Assembly: GCF_042684645.1 (NCBI RefSeq)
Contig: NZ_JBHULV010000055.1
Coordinates: 1-64,000 of the forward strand
Source: Pseudopedobacter alpinus
GTDB lineage: Bacteria > Bacteroidota > Bacteroidia > Sphingobacteriales > Sphingobacteriaceae
Length of the DNA: 64,000 nt
Reading direction: 5' to 3'
The translations under genes and the position numbers were made by a program. This document shows positions 60,722-64,000 of the stretch, piece by piece; within the stretch, counting starts at the first letter, position 1, and each line of letters begins with the position of its first letter. The notes under the pieces are model-generated. The model did no database searches, was not told the DNA's origin, and saw nothing but the letters and a program-made list of their open reading frames with translations.

Positions 60722-63652
60722 ATGAAACGAAAATTACCTTTTATTTTAAAAACTATTGTTTTAGTTTTTGTAGTATCATGTAGCACCATTGCACAAGTCA
60801 AAAGAACCAACGAAGACTTGATTAAATTGGTAGATAAAAATTTGAGTTCGCCAATAGAAAAAAGTGTTAATGAAAACGGTGATGTGTTTTTGCAAAGAAA
60901 TATGAACGACTTTCTTTCAAATACCGACCGCAACAGGCAAGCCGAGATAAAAAAGCAAAATCAATCAATCAAGCTGCAAGGGGTTGTTATTGAATATGAT
61001 CATGGTGGCGAAGACCATGCACACCTTGCCGATGTTTTAAATCGTCCGCATCCATCAGTGGCAACAACAGAAAAATACATCAATGACGCAGCAACTGAAT
61101 TTAAAGTACCTGCAATCATATTGAAAGCTGCGGCTCAAGTACAAAGCAATTGGGCACAAACTGGGCCCTCTTTTTATGGCTCTTATGGAATGATGGGTTT
61201 GATAGAATCGGACAATATCAAACAAATTACACTTGCTGAAAGTTTAACGAATGCAAGTGCTCACGATATAAAAAATCAAGCCAAAGCAAATATTAGAGCC
61301 GCAGCCGCACTATTAGCCTATTATCAAAAAGGCAAACCTGCATCAGCTAATTTAGCGGATTGGTTTGAGGCAACAAGAGATTTGACGGGTTTAAGCAACG
61401 AAGAAATGAAGACTTCGCTAGCAACTAGTTTTTACAATGTGATCAAAAACGGAAGTAAAACGGTATCGCTTTGGAGAGAAATTATTCAAATTGACGCTGA
61501 ACCAATTACTATTCCTGAATATAAAATCGCACCTAAAAGAAAAACGGAGAGTGTTCAAAATGTTGCTAGTTCAACCACCGATTATCCAACTGCATTAAAT
61601 AGAATGACTACATGTAACTTTGGTGCAGGGCGAAACGGCTATGGCATAGATTACTATTTTGTTCATTATATGGCAACCGGAACTTATGCTGGTGCAATAT
61701 CTTGGTTTAGTGATTGCACACGTACTTCACCATCTAGCGCTCATTATGCTATTCGAAATTCTGATGGCGAAATATCTCAGGTAGTGAGAGAAGGCGACAG
61801 AGCTTATTCACAAGGTGTAACTGGTTTTCCACAATGGAATGGTGCAGGCATAAGTACAGAACATGAAGTTTTAGCTACCAACTTAGCCATGTGGGATAGC
61901 GAACCCATGCTAGTTGCTGCAGCAAACCTAGCTATAGATGTTTGTAATAGAAATAACATTCCAAGATTAAGAAGAGGAATTAATGGCGACCGTGGCATAT
62001 ATGGTCATAGTGATGTTAGAGCTACCGATTGCCCTAATTTGACTGCTACACGTTGGACAAATTTATTGAACAGAATTGCCGGCGGCATTGTAATTCCATC
62101 GGTTTCATTACCAACGCTACATTACATAACAGGTACAGCGGGTTCTAATGTAGTAAATGCAGCGTGGAAAGCCAACACCGAGCCTAATTTAAAAGGATAT
62201 CGCTTATATTACGCCTTAGACGACGAATTTACTGGTTGGGCCTTAGCTGCTGATGAATCTACGTTAACAGCCACCACAACAAGTGTCAGTTTAAACCCAA
62301 ATCAATTCTTAGTGGCGCCTACAACGAACGCAGTTCATTTTAAGCTTACTGCGGTGGTTACAAATGACATTCATCCCGATGTTGAAAGTGCACCAAGTGA
62401 TGTTTATAGCAGAACTGTAAATGTTACAACAGGGCCAAGGGTTCTTATTGTTGACGGATTTGATCGAGTTACCGATTATAAATCAAGATCGCATAATTTT
62501 GCTGCCATTTATTTTGAAACGTTACGAGACAATGCCACACTGCGAATTAATTCTGCTGCCGATGAGATGATAGACGCAGGAACTATTTTATTAAGTGACT
62601 ACGATATGGTGTTATGGTTTAGCGGTGACGAATCTGGCACTGACAAAATTTTTAACGGCACAAATAAAGCGAAAGTTAAAGCTTTCTTGGATAATGGTGG
62701 AAAACTGCTAATTACAGGATCAGAGATTGCATACAACTTAAACCGGCCTGCTGCAACTGAGTACGATATACCTTTTTTGAATAACTATTTGAAGGCAACT
62801 TATGTTAGTGACGGTGCGACCTCAGACACGCCAGTGTCAGGCGTAATCGGAAGTCCATTCGAAGGCCTAACACTAAATCTTGGAGTGAATTATCTAGCAA
62901 CATATCCTGATAATATCAGCCCTTTTGGGACCGCAACAGCAATTTTAAAATATAATAACCCATTGATACGTTTTGGGGGAATTGCCTATAAAGGTACATT
63001 TGGGTCGGGAACAACCCCTGGTGGAATTATTTATCTTGGATTCCCACTAGAAACTGCATCTCAAGAACAAATTACAACTTTTATGGCAAAAGCATTGACC
63101 TATTTTGATGTAACATTGCCAATTACACTACTTAACTATAATGTAACACTTCAAAACACAGGAGTTGTTGACTTACAGTGGCAAACCGCTTCTGAAACTG
63201 ATAACAAAGAATTTATCATTTCCCAATCAGTGGATGGGCAGCAGTTTAATGTTATTGGTAAAGTTTTAAGTTTTGGAAATACAACAACCGGTAATAATTA
63301 TGTTTTTTATGATAAAAGACCAGCTAATGGTATTAATTATTATCGATTAGAACAACAAGATTTTAACGGTAAAATAACAGATTTAGGGGTACGAGTGGTT
63401 AATGTATCTTTAACTGATAATGAAGTAAAAATTTATCCAAACCCAACGCAAGATATCATTAACGTTGAATTTGTGGCAGGTCTTTATCATCAAATACAGC
63501 TTATAGACAGCAACGGTAAAATATTAAAACAAATCTTATTAGATAGCTCATTAACGCAAACAACTATCAGTTTAAACAATATAGCTTCGGGCATCTACTT
63601 ACTAAGATTGAACGGTAATATACCGCTAGTAAAAAGGATTGTAAAAAACTAG
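60722..63652 (+). CDS. T9SS-secreted N-acetylmuramoyl-L-alanine amidase, multidomain
   Basis: A 976-residue exported protein. After the signal come a lysozyme-like segment (VPAIILKAAAQVQSNWAQTG), an Amidase_2 domain at about residues 290-455 with zinc-site residues in FVHYMATG, SAHYAIR and YGHSDVRATDCPN, and the Glu in GISTEHEV. An FN3-like domain, a GATase-like alpha/beta domain (RVLIVDGFDRVTDY to LLITGSEIAYNL) and a type-A T9SS signal (VKIYPNPTQDIINVEF) follow. It probably cuts peptidoglycan stems, perhaps of other bacteria. It is bracketed by the second REP family. Confidence 0.85.
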   Translation: MKRKLPFILKTIVLVFVVSCSTIAQVKRTNEDLIKLVDKNLSSPIEKSVNENGDVFLQRNMNDFLSNTDRNRQAEIKKQNQSIKLQGVVIEYDHGGEDHAHLADVLNRPHPSVATTEKYINDAATEFKVPAIILKAAAQVQSNWAQTGPSFYGSYGMMGLIESDNIKQITLAESLTNASAHDIKNQAKANIRAAAALLAYYQKGKPASANLADWFEATRDLTGLSNEEMKTSLATSFYNVIKNGSKTVSLWREIIQIDAEPITIPEYKIAPKRKTESVQNVASSTTDYPTALNRMTTCNFGAGRNGYGIDYYFVHYMATGTYAGAISWFSDCTRTSPSSAHYAIRNSDGEISQVVREGDRAYSQGVTGFPQWNGAGISTEHEVLATNLAMWDSEPMLVAAANLAIDVCNRNNIPRLRRGINGDRGIYGHSDVRATDCPNLTATRWTNLLNRIAGGIVIPSVSLPTLHYITGTAGSNVVNAAWKANTEPNLKGYRLYYALDDEFTGWALAADESTLTATTTSVSLNPNQFLVAPTTNAVHFKLTAVVTNDIHPDVESAPSDVYSRTVNVTTGPRVLIVDGFDRVTDYKSRSHNFAAIYFETLRDNATLRINSAADEMIDAGTILLSDYDMVLWFSGDESGTDKIFNGTNKAKVKAFLDNGGKLLITGSEIAYNLNRPAATEYDIPFLNNYLKATYVSDGATSDTPVSGVIGSPFEGLTLNLGVNYLATYPDNISPFGTATAILKYNNPLIRFGGIAYKGTFGSGTTPGGIIYLGFPLETASQEQITTFMAKALTYFDVTLPITLLNYNVTLQNTGVVDLQWQTASETDNKEFIISQSVDGQQFNVIGKVLSFGNTTTGNNYVFYDKRPANGINYYRLEQQDFNGKITDLGVRVVNVSLTDNEVKIYPNPTQDIINVEFVAGLYHQIQLIDSNGKILKQILLDSSLTQTTISLNNIASGIYLLRLNGNIPLVKRIVKN

Positions 63653-63686
63653 TTTAATTATTTTTAAAAATACCGTAGGTGTTATC

Positions 63687-63874
63687 GAGGGCACTGAAAA
63701 AGTCCTTGTGAAAAAATGTCGTGTTAAACATTGAGAAAAAACGGCACATAAGGCCTCTTAGAATCGTCTAATTGCAAAATAAAATTTAGGAGATTGCGAA
63801 TATCACAAAGAAAAGGGCTTATGGAATAAAAAATTCATAAGCCCTATTTTAATGGGTAGTTTTTCAGTGCCCTC
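63687..63874. mobile_element. 188-bp MITE-like element with target duplication
   Basis: The ends are a 15-bp perfect inverted repeat, GAGGGCACTGAAAAA (63687-63701) and TTTTTCAGTGCCCTC (63860-63874). GGTGTTATC directly flanks both sides (63678-63686 and 63875-63883) as a 9-bp target duplication. The inside has no ORF of useful length and contains the hairpin AGGGCTTATG / CATAAGCCCT. It looks like an internally deleted IS or a MITE moved by a transposase elsewhere in the genome. Confidence 0.88.
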
Positions 63875-63895
63875 GGTGTTATCCTACCCCCCTCG

Positions 63896-63954
63896 TTTCA
63901 GTGTTCCTTTTTAGGATCACTGAAATGCTTTTTGAAAACCAGGACTCCGTCCGG
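63896..63954. repeat. Second REP family, inverted copy 3
   Basis: TTTCAGTG...CACTGAAA hairpin followed by AGGACTCCGTCCGG, the reverse-complement arrangement of the copies upstream of the amidase gene. Confidence 0.75.
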
Positions 63955-64000
63955 AATAAATTGTACTACCATATCCTTTGTATTTCTAATAACCCGGCTT

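Overview
This is a low-GC chromosomal window from a member of the Bacteroidota, most likely a Sphingobacteriaceae species close to Pedobacter. The signs are a fused SecDF, genes for type IX secretion (T9SS) cargo with C-terminal sorting domains, promoters of the Bacteroidota form TTTG-N19-TAnnTTTG, few Shine-Dalgarno sequences, a long class II ketol-acid reductoisomerase, and abundant short intergenic repeats. The genus is an inference. I saw no rRNA, tRNA or CRISPR array.

Layout. Positions 1-9.4 kb are housekeeping: an AAA/DUF4143 ATPase, dihydrofolate reductase, SecDF, a GDSL lipoprotein on the minus strand, and ATP synthase atpD-atpC. Positions 9.6-25.3 kb are one branched-chain amino acid superoperon: leader peptide/attenuator, ilvE-ilvD-ilvB-ilvN, a DinB-like gene, ilvC, a tandem ABC ATPase, leuA-leuC-leuD, a second LeuA/CimA-like synthase and leuB, closed by a strong terminator. 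Positions 25.4-31.1 kb are accessory: a beta-barrel, a methyltransferase, DUF2237, a Fic enzyme with operator-like repeats, a broken polyvalent-protein gene, and a RAYT transposase with its REP blocks plus a second truncated copy. Positions 31.1-46.5 kb return to core functions: asd, a lamin-tail secreted protein, hppA with an odd metal-binding-like tail, a frameshifted TlpA-type gene, aguB/aguA interrupted by a four-helix-bundle gene, thioredoxin, a polyprenyl synthase, TerC and a GH13 enzyme.

Positions 46.7-59.7 kb form a uronate polysaccharide (probably alginate) regulon. A FadR/GntR-type regulator gene carries a 38-bp perfect palindrome over its own promoter, and matching TTGGTWWACCAA sites cover the promoter of three secreted-protein genes 5 kb upstream. 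The regulator is followed by a PL17-type oligoalginate lyase, KdgF cupin, two tandem secreted alpha/beta hydrolases, a beta-helix lyase-like protein, an ExuT-type MFS transporter and a DEH-reductase-like SDR. This gives a route from extracellular cleavage through monomer linearisation and uptake to reduction. No SusC/SusD pair, KDG kinase or KDPG aldolase lies in the window.

Positions 59.8-64 kb hold a secreted T9SS amidase bracketed by a second REP family, a RAYT relic, and a 188-bp MITE-like element with 15-bp terminal inverted repeats and a 9-bp target duplication.

The strongest observations are the ilv leader-peptide attenuator, the two-promoter palindromic operator system, the two separate RAYT/REP families, the MITE and the Cys/His/Met-rich HppA tail.
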